Source: Cereibacter azotoformans (GTDB taxonomy: Bacteria > Pseudomonadota > Alphaproteobacteria > Rhodobacterales > Rhodobacteraceae). From it: a stretch of DNA of 64,000 bases. This document shows, one piece after another, positions 8,170 to 17,256 of the stretch; position 1 is the stretch's first letter, and every line of letters starts with the position of its first letter. The notes beneath the pieces were generated by a model, which had not been told where the DNA came from, ran no database searches, and saw only the letters and a program-made list of their open reading frames with translations. The stretch is taken from the NCBI GenBank assembly GCA_017599285.1, contig JAGFXX010000001.1, positions 434,001 to 498,000 of the forward strand, given 5' to 3'. The position numbers and the translations under genes are program-made.

Positions 8170-9096
8170 TCAGACCGGGACGATCACGCCGGTCTGCCGG
8201 CCGATGCGCTGATAATGCTCGATCCGCCGGTGGCGGGCGAAGTCGAAGACGGTGGCCTTGCCGAAGGTGCAGCGGTCGAAGTCGCATTCCGCGAAGATCA
8301 GCTCGTCGCCCTCGGTCTCGGCGCGGGCGATCACCTCGCCGTCGGGATCGACGATGATCGAGCCGCCCATCAGGTGATGGCCGTCCTCGGTGCCGGCCTT
8401 GGCTACGCCCACCACATAGGTCGAGTTCTGGTAGGCCCCGGCCTGCATCGACAGATCCGAATGAAAGAGCCGCTGGCGCAGCCCCTCGGCGCCCTTCTGG
8501 CTGTTCACGGACGGCGTGTTGTAGCCGATGGTGATCAGTTCCACGCCCTGCAGCCCCAGCTCGCGGTAGGTTTCCGGCCAGCGGCGATCGTTGCAGATCG
8601 CCATGCCCATGACCACGCCCTCGTTGCGCCAGACGTTGAAGCCGAGGTCGCCCGGCTCGAAATAGCGTTTCTCGAGATGCTGGTGGGTGCGCTCGGGGTC
8701 GTGGTCCACATGGCCGGGCAGATGGACCTTGCGGTAGGTGCCCACGATGTTGGCCTGCGCATCGGTCAGGATCGAGGTGTTGTAATGGTGCCCGTCGGGC
8801 GTCAGCTCGGCAAAGCCGAAGGTGAAGGCCATGCCCATCTCGCGCGCCAGATCGAACAGGGGCTGCGTGGCCCCGTTCGGCATCTCGCTCTCGAACCAGC
8901 GGTCCATCTCGGCGCGGTCCTCGGCATACCAGCGCGGGAAGAAGGTGGTGAGGGCCAGCTCGGGATAGACGAGCATCTTCACGCCCTCGGCATGGGCCTT
9001 CCGCATCAGCTCCATCATCCGGGCGACCACCGTCTCGCGGCTGTCGGCCTGCTGGATCGGCCCCATCTGGGCCCCGCCAACGATCATCTTGCGCAT
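8170..9096 (-). CDS. N-carbamoyl-D-amino acid hydrolase (nitrilase superfamily)
   Basis: Hydrolyses N-carbamoyl-D-amino acids to D-amino acid, CO2 and ammonia. The 308-aa carbon-nitrogen hydrolase has the Glu-Lys-Cys triad: E in VYPELALTTFFPRW, K in YRKVHLPGH and C in MAICNDRRWPE. The motifs PELALTTFFPRW, HLEKRYFEPGDLGF and CNDRRWPE match the Agrobacterium D-carbamoylase as I remember it, which is more specific than nitrilase fold alone. The SD AGGGAAGAG lies just upstream. Beta-ureidopropionase is the main alternative. Confidence 0.9.
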   Translation of the reverse strand: MRKMIVGGAQMGPIQQADSRETVVARMMELMRKAHAEGVKMLVYPELALTTFFPRWYAEDRAEMDRWFESEMPNGATQPLFDLAREMGMAFTFGFAELTPDGHHYNTSILTDAQANIVGTYRKVHLPGHVDHDPERTHQHLEKRYFEPGDLGFNVWRNEGVVMGMAICNDRRWPETYRELGLQGVELITIGYNTPSVNSQKGAEGLRQRLFHSDLSMQAGAYQNSTYVVGVAKAGTEDGHHLMGGSIIVDPDGEVIARAETEGDELIFAECDFDRCTFGKATVFDFARHRRIEHYQRIGRQTGVIVPV

Positions 9097-9133
9097 CTGT
9101 CTCTTCCCTGGAGGTAAGTGAGTGAAAGTGGGC

Positions 9134-9799
9134 TCAGGCCGCGAGGCGGCGCTGGTAGCGGCTGACGAGCCGCACCAGCGGCCAGAGCAGCACGAGATAG
9201 ACCAGCGCCGCGAGCACGAGCGGCGAGGCGTTGTAGGTGAGCGACCGGGCCATGTTCGCTGAGTAGAGAAGCTCGGCCAGCGACACGACCGAGGCGAGCG
9301 AGGTCAGCTTGACCACCTCGACCGTGTTCGACAGCAGGTCCGGCAGCACGTTGCGCACCGCCTGCGGCAGCACCACATGGGCGAGCGTCTGGCCCGTGGT
9401 CAGGCCGCAGGCGCGCGCGGCCTCGGTCTGGCCTGTGGGCACCGACTGGATGCCCGCGCGGTAGATCTCGGCGTAATAGGCCGAGTTGTTGAGGAAGAAG
9501 GCCACCGCCACCGCCGCGAAGGGCGAGATGGCAAGCCCCGCGAAGGGGAGGCCCGAATAGATGAAGATCAGGAGCACCAGCGGCGGCAGCGCGCGCAGGA
9601 AGTCGATCAGCGCGAAGGCGGGCCAGCGCAGCCAGCGCCGGTGCGAGAGGGCGCCGAGCGCGAGGAAGAGCCCGCCCACAAGCCCGAGCCCGATCACGGC
9701 GGCGCAGAGCTTCGCGGTCATCCACAGCCCCTGCATCAGCAGCGGCAGCGTCTGGGCCATGACCTCGAGATTGAAGAACAGGCGGATGAAGTCCTGCAT
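9134..9799 (-). CDS. Polar amino-acid ABC transporter permease
   Basis: Inner-membrane permease of 221 aa with about five hydrophobic segments and the EAA loop near residues 125-145 (QTEAARACGLTTGQTLAHVV), which contacts the ATPase. The N-terminal segment MTAKLCAAVIGLGLVGGLFL is typical of HisM/GlnP-type permeases (PAAT family). It begins 3 bp after the paired permease and precedes the carbamoylase gene. With its neighbours it probably imports a hydantoin, a carbamoyl amino acid or an amino acid; the substrate is inferred only from operon context. Confidence 0.88.
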   Translation of the reverse strand: MQDFIRLFFNLEVMAQTLPLLMQGLWMTAKLCAAVIGLGLVGGLFLALGALSHRRWLRWPAFALIDFLRALPPLVLLIFIYSGLPFAGLAISPFAAVAVAFFLNNSAYYAEIYRAGIQSVPTGQTEAARACGLTTGQTLAHVVLPQAVRNVLPDLLSNTVEVVKLTSLASVVSLAELLYSANMARSLTYNASPLVLAALVYLVLLWPLVRLVSRYQRRLAA

Positions 9800-9802
9800 G
9801 GC

Positions 9803-10483
9803 TCAGACCTTCCAGGCGAAGCGCCGCTCGAGCAGGCGCGTCAGCACCACCAGCGGCAGGAACACGATCACATAGGCGATGGCGCCCATGGTCAGCGGCG
9901 CGGCCGAGCCGGTGAAGCTCTGGGCGGTCGAGGCCACGGACAGGATCTCGGAGACGCCGATCACCGAGCCGAGCGCCGTCATCTTCGAGATGGCGAGCAC
10001 GCGGTTGACGAGCGGCGGCAGGGCGAGCCGCGCGGCCTGCGGCAGGGCGATCTGGACCAGCGTCTGGGTGAAGCCGAGGCCGGTGGCGCGCCCCGCCTCC
10101 CACTGGCCCTTGGGCACCGAGGTCAGGCCCGCCCAGAAGATCTCTTCGGCGAAGGCCGCAAGCACCGTGCCCAGCACCAGGATCAGCACCAGCGGCCCCG
10201 GCACCCGCAGCCCGAGGCCCGGCAGCCCGAAATAGATGATGAGGATCAGCACGAGCGGCGGCAGCGCGCGGCCCATGTCGGCAAAGCAGATGATGAAGAA
10301 GTTCGCGAGCCGCCAGCCGTAGGCGCGCAGGCAGGCCAGCAGGAGGCCGAGGCTGAGGCCGAGCGCGATGACCGCCGCCGCGAGCCAGATCGTCGTCCAG
10401 ACGCCCGCCAGCATGTCGGGCAGGTAGCGCGCGAAGATGCGCGCGTTGAAGAAGGTGGTGAGGAAGCGGTCGAGCCCGTCCAT
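9803..10483 (-). CDS. Polar amino-acid ABC transporter permease
   Basis: Second PAAT permease, 226 aa. The EAA loop reads EAGRATGLGFTQTLVQIALP, and the segments around GRALPPLVLILIIYFGLPG are membrane-spanning. I chose the ATG at 10483, 4 bp after the ATPase stop, which gives MDGLDRFLTTFF; the open frame upstream is a shadow of the ATPase gene. Together with the 221-aa partner it would form a heterodimeric channel. Confidence 0.87.
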   Translation of the reverse strand: MDGLDRFLTTFFNARIFARYLPDMLAGVWTTIWLAAAVIALGLSLGLLLACLRAYGWRLANFFIICFADMGRALPPLVLILIIYFGLPGLGLRVPGPLVLILVLGTVLAAFAEEIFWAGLTSVPKGQWEAGRATGLGFTQTLVQIALPQAARLALPPLVNRVLAISKMTALGSVIGVSEILSVASTAQSFTGSAAPLTMGAIAYVIVFLPLVVLTRLLERRFAWKV

Positions 10484-10487
10484 CGCG

Positions 10488-11228
10488 TCAGGCCCGCACG
10501 CGCGAGAGGAAGGCCTGAGTGCGCTCCGCTTTCGGGTTGGCGAAGATCTGTTCGGGCGGGCCTTCCTCGACCACGAGGCCGCCGTCCATGAACACCACCC
10601 GGTCGGCCGCCTCGCGGGCAAAGCCCATCTCGTGGCTCACGACCAGCATGGTCATGCCGCTGTCCTTGAGGTCCTTCATCACCGCAAGCACCGAGCCCAC
10701 CAGTTCGGGATCGAGCGCCGAGGTGGGCTCGTCGAAGAGCATGACCTTGGGATCAAGGGCGAGGGCGCGGGCGATCGCCACGCGCTGCTGCTGACCGCCC
10801 GAGAGTTGCGTCGGCATGGTCTCGGCCCGGTGGCGCAGCCCCACGCGGTCGAGCATGGCCAGCGCGCGCTCGCGCGCCTCGTCCTTCGGCCGCTTGAGCG
10901 CCTTGATCTGGGCGAGCATCACGTTCGCCACGACATTCATGTGCGGATAGAGGTGGAAGCCCTGGAACACCATGCCCACCTCGAGCCGCATCCGGTTCAG
11001 CGCCGAGGAGGAGCATCCCACGATGTCCTTGCCGTCGATGAGGATCGCCCCCGAGGTCGGTTCCTCGAGCCGGTTGCAGCAGCGCAGCATGGTGGACTTG
11101 CCCGATCCGGAAGGGCCGATGACGAAGACCATCTCGCCGGTCGCCACGCGCAGGTTGATGTCGCGCAGGACCTTGAGGTCTCCGAAGGATTTCTCGAGCG
11201 CGACGATTTCGAGCATGGGTCGGGACAT
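10488..11228 (-). CDS. Amino-acid ABC transporter ATP-binding protein
   Basis: A 246-aa GlnQ/HisP-type ATPase. Walker A is GPSGSGKST (about residues 38-46), the Q-loop lies in [15 protein letters not shown], the signature is [15 protein letters not shown], Walker B is [12 protein letters not shown] and the switch His is in VVSHEMGFA. It energises import by the two permeases that follow. A 69-bp gap with a perfect hairpin separates it from the binding-protein gene upstream. Confidence 0.93.
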   Translation of the reverse strand: MSRPMLEIVALEKSFGDLKVLRDINLRVATGEMVFVIGPSGSGKSTMLRCCNRLEEPTSGAILIDGKDIVGCSSSALNRMRLEVGMVFQGFHLYPHMNVVANVMLAQIKALKRPKDEARERALAMLDRVGLRHRAETMPTQLSGGQQQRVAIARALALDPKVMLFDEPTSALDPELVGSVLAVMKDLKDSGMTMLVVSHEMGFAREAADRVVFMDGGLVVEEGPPEQIFANPKAERTQAFLSRVRA

Positions 11229-11259
11229 GCGGGCTCCGATGGTGGGGTGGGCGAGGGCA

Positions 11260-11284
11260 CGCCCCGTCCTCCGCGGACGGGGCG
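11260..11284 (-). other. Intercistronic hairpin between binding-protein and ATPase genes
   Basis: CGCCCCGTCC and GGACGGGGCG are perfect 10-bp arms around a 5-nt loop. No T tract follows on the minus strand, so it is unlikely to be a full terminator. In many binding-protein transporter operons such a structure protects the upstream mRNA segment and gives excess binding protein; that role is inferred here from position. Confidence 0.6.
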
Positions 11285-11297
11285 GCGGATCGGTTGG

Positions 11298-12161
11298 TCA
11301 GTTGAAGTCGCAGGAGGGCTCGTGATCGTCCTCCTGATAGCCCGGCAGGTCCGGCACGCCGAAGCCCGGCGTGGGCGTCACGATGGTGGCTCCGGCCGCG
11401 GGGGTCACGCCGAACCACTTCTCGGACAGGGCCGCGAGCGAGCCGTCGATCTTGAGGCATTCCAGCGCGAGGTCGATCCGGTTGCGCGTCGCAGCATCAT
11501 CCAGCCGGAAGGCCAGCCCCCAGACGAGTCCGGTCTCGATCTCGTAGGAGAGGTCCACCGCCGGGTTCTGCAGCGCGGCCCAGGCCGCCACGGTCGCGCC
11601 TGACAGGTTCGCATCGGCGCGGCCGGTCGCCACCGCCTCCACCGCGTCGGTGTTGGTGCCGAAGGGCACGACCGTCCAGCCGTATTCGCCCGCATGCTCG
11701 TCGAGATAGGTGTGATAGGCCGAGCCGCGATTGACCGAGATGGTCATGCCCTTGAAATCCTTGAGCGCGTCGCGCTTCTCGGATCCGGCCGGGACGACGA
11801 AGGCGAAGTTCGTGTCCATGAAGCCCTCGGTGAAGAGCAGGTTCTCGGCCCGCTCCTGGTTCACCGTCACGGGCGCCACGAGGAAGTCGTAGGTGCCGGC
11901 CTGCAGCGCCGGGATCAGGCCCGAGAACTGGGCCGCGTCCACCGTCATCCCGGCGCCCAGCCGCTCGCCGATAAGCTGCGCCAGATCAACGTTGAATCCT
12001 TCGACGCCGCCCGACAGTTTCGGCATGGCATGGGGGGCGAAGGTGCCGTCGAGCGCCACGCGGTAGCTGTCGCGGATCTCGGCCACCTGGGCATGGGCGG
12101 GCAGGGTGGTCACGGCCACAAGGGCCAGCGCCACCAGCCCCCCGGAACGGGGGTAGGTCAT
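11298..12161 (-). CDS. Amino-acid ABC transporter periplasmic substrate-binding protein
   Basis: A 287-aa family 3 solute-binding protein. The first 24 residues form a signal peptide ending AHA, with cleavage expected before QVAEI. The mature part has the family motif GVEGFNVDLAQLIGERLG, then VAPVTVNQERAENLLFTE, and the lobe-2 segment KGMTISVNRGSAYHTYL. It is the first gene of the leftward hydantoin operon and is preceded by an AT-rich promoter region. It probably captures a cyclic ureide, carbamoyl amino acid or polar amino acid; the ligand is not determinable here. Confidence 0.9.
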   Translation of the reverse strand: MTYPRSGGLVALALVAVTTLPAHAQVAEIRDSYRVALDGTFAPHAMPKLSGGVEGFNVDLAQLIGERLGAGMTVDAAQFSGLIPALQAGTYDFLVAPVTVNQERAENLLFTEGFMDTNFAFVVPAGSEKRDALKDFKGMTISVNRGSAYHTYLDEHAGEYGWTVVPFGTNTDAVEAVATGRADANLSGATVAAWAALQNPAVDLSYEIETGLVWGLAFRLDDAATRNRIDLALECLKIDGSLAALSEKWFGVTPAAGATIVTPTPGFGVPDLPGYQEDDHEPSCDFN

Positions 12162-12486
12162 GGGATCTCCTGTTGATGGGCGGGAATGTTTTTCGGTTCT
12201 GTCGCGCCGCCCCTATCCTCACCACGGCTCCGGCCGACGCATCAATATAAACTTCGTGCCGCGTGATTGTTGTATTATAAGCTAGGGTTATAGTGCATCT
12301 TATTTGTGCATTTTTCGCGTCCCTCCGGCCGTCCATGCGCGATGGAAGGATCCTGGGTCGGAAATTGCTCTCCGAAAGCGCTCCAGCGGCGACCTGAACT
12401 CCCGACTCGACAGGCGCCACCCGTTCCGAGGGTGCCGGCCGAAGGCGACGCACCGGCGCGGGCGCCTGCGCGCGGATGGCCGGGCG
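12162..12486 (-). promoter_or_regulatory. Non-coding region with AT-rich promoter for the hydantoin operon
   Basis: This 325-bp gap contains no convincing gene. Positions about 12240-12312 are unusually AT-rich for this genome. The minus strand reads TATAAT at 12279-12274, about 115 nt upstream of the binding-protein start, with only a weak -35 (TAAGAT at 12302-12297) at 17-bp spacing. That pattern suits an activator-dependent promoter, possibly for the LysR encoded in the operon. The stretch 12313-12486 is GC-rich with nothing I recognise. Confidence 0.45.
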
Positions 12487-13356
12487 CTATTCGGTCTCGG
12501 CGTCCCGGCAGGCGGAGACGAAGGCCTGCATGGCCGAGATCCGCGCGCCCGAGAGGTTCCACAGAACGCCCGTCTGGCGTCCGCCCGCGTCGGGCAGGGC
12601 GATCTTCTGCAGGCGCAGCCCCTCGGGCCAGGGCGGCGCCCAGTCGGGCACGATGGCGACACCGAGCCCGCGGCTCACCAGCCCCGCGATCGCGTCGAGC
12701 GCGTCCAGCTCCAGCCACTCGCGCAGCTTCATCTCGTTCTGTCTCAGGTAGCGGTCCACGATCTGGCCGCCCCACTGGTTGCGGTCATAGCGGATGAACG
12801 GATGGCTCTGGATCATCTCCAGCGGATCGGCGCCGTCCGCCTCTTCCGGCGCCAGCAGCACAAGCGGCTCTTCGCGCAGCGTCAGCCAGCCGGTCGATTT
12901 CGGCACCGGAAACTGGGGCCGCACGATCACCGCCGCGTCCAGATCGCCCGAGATGACCCCATGATAGAGGTTCACCGACGAATCCGGCCGGATGAAATAT
13001 TCGATCCGGGGATGGCGCGCGCGCAGCCGGGCGATGATGCCGGGCAGGAGTCCCGTGAGAGAGGTGGCGATGCCGCCCAGGCGCAGCTGCCCCGCGGGCT
13101 CGTCCTGCGCCGCGATCGCGCGCAGGTCGCGCGCCCCCTCGATCAGATGGCGGGCGTGGTCGAGCACCGCGAGCCCTGAAGCCGTGGGCCGCACGCGCCG
13201 CCCCGCTCGCATGACCAGCGAATGGCCCAGATCCTGCTCGAGCGTGCGCAACCGCTGCGACAGGGCGGCCGGCGTCAGGTTCAGCCGCCGTGCGGCCTCG
13301 GCGATCGACCCGCAATCGGCCACGGCGACGAAGCTCTCGAGAAAGCGGATGTCCAT
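12487..13356 (-). CDS. LysR-family regulator, divergent from the aminotransferase operon
   Basis: A 289-aa LysR protein: the N-terminal wHTH contains GSIAEAARRLNLTPAALSQR, and an effector-binding domain spans about residues 90-289. It is transcribed away from the aminotransferase operon starting at 13475, with a 118-bp shared intergenic region, the classical LysR arrangement. It therefore probably controls that operon. It could also reach the hydantoin operon downstream on the same strand. The ligand is unknown. Confidence 0.88.
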   Translation of the reverse strand: MDIRFLESFVAVADCGSIAEAARRLNLTPAALSQRLRTLEQDLGHSLVMRAGRRVRPTASGLAVLDHARHLIEGARDLRAIAAQDEPAGQLRLGGIATSLTGLLPGIIARLRARHPRIEYFIRPDSSVNLYHGVISGDLDAAVIVRPQFPVPKSTGWLTLREEPLVLLAPEEADGADPLEMIQSHPFIRYDRNQWGGQIVDRYLRQNEMKLREWLELDALDAIAGLVSRGLGVAIVPDWAPPWPEGLRLQKIALPDAGGRQTGVLWNLSGARISAMQAFVSACRDAETE

Positions 13357-13371
13357 GGCGTCGCTCCTGCA

Positions 13372-13395
13372 GAAGACGTCGCTTTACCTATCTTC
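13372..13395. promoter_or_regulatory. Dyad in the divergent LysR/aminotransferase promoter region
   Basis: GAAGA (13372-13376) and TCTTC (13391-13395) form an inverted repeat with a 14-bp spacer, just upstream of the LysR start. The interval then becomes AT-rich (ACAAAAAGCCATTTTTTC at about 13403-13420), as expected for promoters. LysR proteins bind interrupted dyads in such positions; the assignment is by location only. Confidence 0.3.
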
Positions 13396-13474
13396 TCAAA
13401 TCACAAAAAGCCATTTTTTCTTTGGGTTTGTTCGGCGTACTTCCGGGGCAGGTGCCGCCGCAGGGGAGAATGAG

Positions 13475-14692
13475 ATGTCGATCGAAGCGAAATTCCGGAA
13501 ACTCGGCACCGACAATGCGCCGGGGCAGGAGGTGCGCCAGTCGGCATCGGGCCTCGAGGCGCTGATGCGGGGCGAGCCGCTCGAGGGGCGGCCGGTCGAT
13601 TTCTCGCACGGCGACGTGGATGCGCACGAGCCGACGCCGGGGGCCTTTGACCTCTTTTCGGCGGGCGTGGCCGCAGGCGCGGTGCAGGCCTATACGGAAT
13701 ATCGCGGCGACATGGGCATCCGCGAGCTGCTGGCCCCGCGGCTGGCCGCCTTCACCGGCGCGCCGGTCGATGCGCGCGACGGGCTCATCATCACACCGGG
13801 CACGCAGGGCGCGCTGTTCCTGGCCGTGGCGGCCACGGTCGCGCGCGGCGACAAGGTGGCCATCGTTCAGCCGGACTATTTCGCCAACCGCAAGCTCGTC
13901 GAGTTCTTCGAGGGCGAGATGGTGCCCGTGCAGCTCGACCATGTCTCGGCCGACGAGACGCGGGCGGGCCTCGATCTGACGGGGCTCGAGGATGCGTTCC
14001 GGGCGGGGGCGAAGGTCTTCCTCTTCTCGAACCCGAACAACCCCGCGGGCGTGGTCTATTCGGCCGAGGAGATCGGCCAGATCGCGGCGCTGGCCTCGCG
14101 CTACGGGGCCACGGTCATTGCCGACCAGCTCTATTCCCGGCTGCGCTACGCGGGCGCGAGCTATACGCACCTCCGCGCGCAGGCCATTGATGCCGAGAAT
14201 GTCGTCACTATCATGGGGCCTTCCAAGACCGAGTCGCTCTCGGGCTACCGGCTGGGCGTGGCCTTCGGCTCGACCGCCATCATCGCGCGGATGGAGAAGT
14301 TGCAGGCCATCGTGAGCCTGCGCGCGGCGGGTTACAGCCAGGCCGTGCTCCGCGGCTGGTTCGACGAGGCGCCAGGCTGGATGGAGGACCGCATCGCGCA
14401 GCATCAGGCGATCCGCGACGATCTTCTGCGGGTGCTGCGCGGCTGCGAGGGCGTCTTCGCGCGCACCCCGCAGGCGGGCAGCTACCTGTTCCCGCGGCTG
14501 CCGAAGCTCGCCCTCACGCCGTCCGACTTCGTGAAGGCGCTGCGGCTGCAGGCGGGCGTGGTTGTCACGCCCGGCACCGAGTTCAGCCCGCACACCGCCG
14601 ACAGCGTGCGTCTGAACTTCAGCCAGGACCACACAGCGGCGGTGGCGGCGGCCGAGCGGATGGTGGCGCTGGTCGAGCGGTATCGCGCATGA
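13475..14692 (+). CDS. PLP-dependent aminotransferase class I/II
   Basis: A 405-aa fold-type I aminotransferase. Visible elements are the cofactor-phosphate loop around PGTQGALFL, SNPNNPAGVVY (substrate/PLP Asn), the aspartate in ADQLYSRLRY, the Schiff-base lysine in MGPSKTESLSGYRLG and the late Arg in VRLNFSQ. I start it at the ATG at 13475, after CAGGGGAGA. It opens a plus-strand operon and overlaps the RidA gene (ATGA). It probably deaminates an amino acid or a derivative brought in by the neighbouring systems; substrate unknown. Confidence 0.88.
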   Translation: MSIEAKFRKLGTDNAPGQEVRQSASGLEALMRGEPLEGRPVDFSHGDVDAHEPTPGAFDLFSAGVAAGAVQAYTEYRGDMGIRELLAPRLAAFTGAPVDARDGLIITPGTQGALFLAVAATVARGDKVAIVQPDYFANRKLVEFFEGEMVPVQLDHVSADETRAGLDLTGLEDAFRAGAKVFLFSNPNNPAGVVYSAEEIGQIAALASRYGATVIADQLYSRLRYAGASYTHLRAQAIDAENVVTIMGPSKTESLSGYRLGVAFGSTAIIARMEKLQAIVSLRAAGYSQAVLRGWFDEAPGWMEDRIAQHQAIRDDLLRVLRGCEGVFARTPQAGSYLFPRLPKLALTPSDFVKALRLQAGVVVTPGTEFSPHTADSVRLNFSQDHTAAVAAAERMVALVERYRA

Positions 14693-15111
14693 GCCGCCCC
14701 TCGCAGCCGGTCCCGCAGGGCGACTACATCCCCGCCCGCCGTCACGGGACGCTCATCGTCACCTCGGGCATGACCCCGCGCCGCGAGGGGGTGCTGCAAT
14801 TCACCGGCCCCGTCCGCTGCGACCAGCCGCTCGAGGATCATCGCGCCGCCGTCCGGCTCGCCTGCGAAAACGCGCTGGCCGCCGCGCGCGGACTGCTGGT
14901 CGAGGGCGAAAGCCTGACCGCGATCCTCTCGCTCACCGTCTATGTGGCGGCCGAGCCGGGGTTCGAGGCCCATTCGAAGCTTGCCGACTTTGCCTCGGCG
15001 CGCCTGCGCGAAGAGCTCGGGCCCGCGGGCATCGGCGCGCGTGCGGCCGTGGGTGTCGCCACGCTGCCCGGCAATGCGCCCGTCGAGATCCAGCTCATCG
15101 CCACCGTCTGA
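14689..15111 (+). CDS. RidA family protein (Rid/YjgF/UK114)
   Basis: A 140-aa RidA-family protein with GDYIPARRHGTLIVTSGM near the start and the C-terminal GIGARAAVGVATLPGNAPVE, which holds the Arg used in imine/enamine binding. RidA hydrolyses reactive enamine/imine intermediates made by PLP enzymes. Its gene overlaps one aminotransferase gene and lies 45 bp from another, which supports that role. It is somewhat divergent, and several Rid subfamilies lack deaminase activity. Confidence 0.85.
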   Translation: MSRPSQPVPQGDYIPARRHGTLIVTSGMTPRREGVLQFTGPVRCDQPLEDHRAAVRLACENALAAARGLLVEGESLTAILSLTVYVAAEPGFEAHSKLADFASARLREELGPAGIGARAAVGVATLPGNAPVEIQLIATV

Positions 15112-15156
15112 AACGAACGGGCGGGACCCGCCCCCCTGCATCGGAATGCCTGCCAG

Positions 15157-16371
15157 ATGACCAGCCCCTCCCAGCGCCTTTCCTCGCGGCTCGAGGCCGT
15201 CCAGCCCTCGCCCACCATCGCCATGACGCGGCTTGCGGCCCAGCTCCGCCGCGAGGGCAAGGACATCATCGGCCTGTCGCAGGGCGAGCCCGACTTCGAC
15301 ACGCCGGCCCACATCCGGCAGGCCGCCGCTGCCGCCATCGAGGCGGGCCAGACCCGTTACACCGACGTGGACGGCACACCCGAACTGAAGGCCGCCATCG
15401 TCGAGAAATTCCGCCGCGAGAACGGACTCTCCTACGAGACGGCCCAGATCAGCGTCGGCACCGGCGGCAAGCAGGTGCTCTACAACGCGCTTCTGGCCAC
15501 GCTCGACGCGGGCGACGAGGTGATCATCCCGGCCCCCTACTGGGTCTCCTACCCGGACATGGTGCGGCTTGCGGGCGGGGTGCCGGTCACGGTCTCCTGC
15601 CCCGAGGAGGACGATTTCCTGCTGACCGCGCCCGCGCTGCGGGCCGCGATCACGCCGCGCACCAAATGGGTGATCCTGAACTCGCCCTCGAACCCGACCG
15701 GCATGGGCTATTCGGCGGCCCACCTGCGGGCGCTGGCCGACGTGCTGCTCGAATTCCCGCATGTGCTGGTGATGACCGACGACATGTATGAACACCTGCG
15801 CTACGACGGCTGGGAGTTCGCCACCATCGCGCAGGTCGAGCCGAAGCTCATGGACCGGGTGCTGACCTGCAACGGCGTGTCCAAGGCCTTTTCGATGACC
15901 GGCTGGCGCATCGGCTATGCGGGCGGGCCCGCCGACATCATCAAGGCGATGGCCACGCTCCAGTCGCAATCGACCTCGAACCCCTCATCGGTCAGCCAGG
16001 CGGCGGCGCTGGCCGCGCTGACGGGGCCCATGGAATTCCTCGCCGAGCGCAACGAGATCTTCCGCCAGCGGCGCGACCTGTGCCTGTCGGCGCTGAACCA
16101 GATCGAGGGGCTGAGCTGCGTGCGCCCGAACGGCGCCTTCTACCTCTTTCCCTCCTGCGCGGGCATGATCGGCCGCACCCGGCCCGACGGGCGCAGGATC
16201 GAGAGCGACACGGACTTCGTGATGTATCTCGTCGAGGAGGCGGGCGTCGCCGCGGTGCCGGGCAGCGCCTTCGGCCTCGCCCCCTACTTCCGCATCTCGT
16301 TCGCAACCGACACCGAGCGGCTGCGCACCGCCTGCGAACGCATCCGGGTGGCCTGCGCGCGGCTGACCTGA
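15157..16371 (+). CDS. Aspartate aminotransferase-like PLP aminotransferase
   Basis: A 404-aa class I aminotransferase close to the AspC/prephenate aminotransferase Ib group: [65 protein letters not shown], the catalytic lysine in [16 protein letters not shown] and FRISFATD with the substrate-carboxylate Arg. Second aminotransferase of the operon. The family uses aspartate, aromatic amino acids or arogenate with 2-oxoglutarate; here a catabolic role is inferred from context. Confidence 0.9.
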   Translation: MTSPSQRLSSRLEAVQPSPTIAMTRLAAQLRREGKDIIGLSQGEPDFDTPAHIRQAAAAAIEAGQTRYTDVDGTPELKAAIVEKFRRENGLSYETAQISVGTGGKQVLYNALLATLDAGDEVIIPAPYWVSYPDMVRLAGGVPVTVSCPEEDDFLLTAPALRAAITPRTKWVILNSPSNPTGMGYSAAHLRALADVLLEFPHVLVMTDDMYEHLRYDGWEFATIAQVEPKLMDRVLTCNGVSKAFSMTGWRIGYAGGPADIIKAMATLQSQSTSNPSSVSQAAALAALTGPMEFLAERNEIFRQRRDLCLSALNQIEGLSCVRPNGAFYLFPSCAGMIGRTRPDGRRIESDTDFVMYLVEEAGVAAVPGSAFGLAPYFRISFATDTERLRTACERIRVACARLT

Positions 16372-16454
16372 CACGGGGACAGGGCCGGTTCCCGCCGGCC
16401 CGATCCCGAACGGCCCCGAGAGGGCCCACCAACACGAGCAAGACGGAGACCGAC

Positions 16455-17240
16455 ATGGATCTGGGTATCGGAGGCAAGACGGCGCTGGTTCTGGGCGCGG
16501 GCGGGGGCCTCGGCGGCGCCATCGCCCGCTCGCTCGCCCGCGAGGGCGTGCGGGTGGCGCTGGGCGACATCGACCTCGCCGCGGCCGAAGCCACCGCCGA
16601 GGCGATCCGGGCCGAGGGCGGCACCGCCCTGCCGCTCGCCTGGGATCTGGCCGATCTCGGCGCGATCGACGCGCACATCCGCCGGATCGAGGCCGAGCTG
16701 GGCCCGGTGGACATCCTCGTGAACAATACGGGCGGGCCGAAGCCCTCGACTGTCTCGGGGCAGGACCCCGCGCTCTGGCGCGCGAGCTTCGAGTCCATGG
16801 TGCTGTCGGTGATCGCCATCACCGACCGCGTGCTGCCGGGCATGAAGACGCGCAAATGGGGCCGGATCATCACCTCGACCTCGTCGGGCGTGGTGGCGCC
16901 GATCCCGAACCTCGGCCTGTCGAACGCGCTGCGCATCTCGCTCGTGGGCTGGTCCAAGACGCTGGCGCGCGAGGTGGGGGGGGATGGTATCACCGCCAAC
17001 ATCGTCCTGCCGGGGCGCGTGGCCACCCCGCGCATCACCTTCCTCGACGAACAGAAGGCCGCGCGCGAGGGTCGGCCCGTGGCCGAGGTGGCCGCCGAAA
17101 GCGTGGCCGCGATCCCGGTCGGCCGCTATGGTCAGCCCGAGGAATACGGCGACGCCGTGGCCTTCCTCGCCTCGGCCCGCGCCTCCTACATCACGGGCAG
17201 CACCATCCGCATCGACGGCGGCCTGATCGCCAGCGTCTGA
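16455..17240 (+). CDS. SDR family oxidoreductase lacking the YxxxK motif
   Basis: A 261-aa short-chain dehydrogenase-like protein. The NAD(P) loop reads [17 protein letters not shown] (canonical TGxxxGxG altered to LGAGGGLGG), the acidic residue is in [11 protein letters not shown], and NNTGG replaces NNAG. Where the catalytic YxxxK should stand the sequence is [20 protein letters not shown], so the Tyr and Lys are missing. The C-terminus keeps [14 protein letters not shown]. This matches the BKR-like atypical SDR subgroup as I remember it. The start is the ATG at 16455. The reaction is unknown, and classical ketoreduction is doubtful. Confidence 0.85.
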   Translation: MDLGIGGKTALVLGAGGGLGGAIARSLAREGVRVALGDIDLAAAEATAEAIRAEGGTALPLAWDLADLGAIDAHIRRIEAELGPVDILVNNTGGPKPSTVSGQDPALWRASFESMVLSVIAITDRVLPGMKTRKWGRIITSTSSGVVAPIPNLGLSNALRISLVGWSKTLAREVGGDGITANIVLPGRVATPRITFLDEQKAAREGRPVAEVAAESVAAIPVGRYGQPEEYGDAVAFLASARASYITGSTIRIDGGLIASV

Positions 17241-17256
17241 CATCCAGGGGAACCGA

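Noticed and set aside
6862..9117. 751-codon plus-strand open frame
   Set aside because: Antisense to the hydantoinase and carbamoylase genes, low-complexity composition and no motif.
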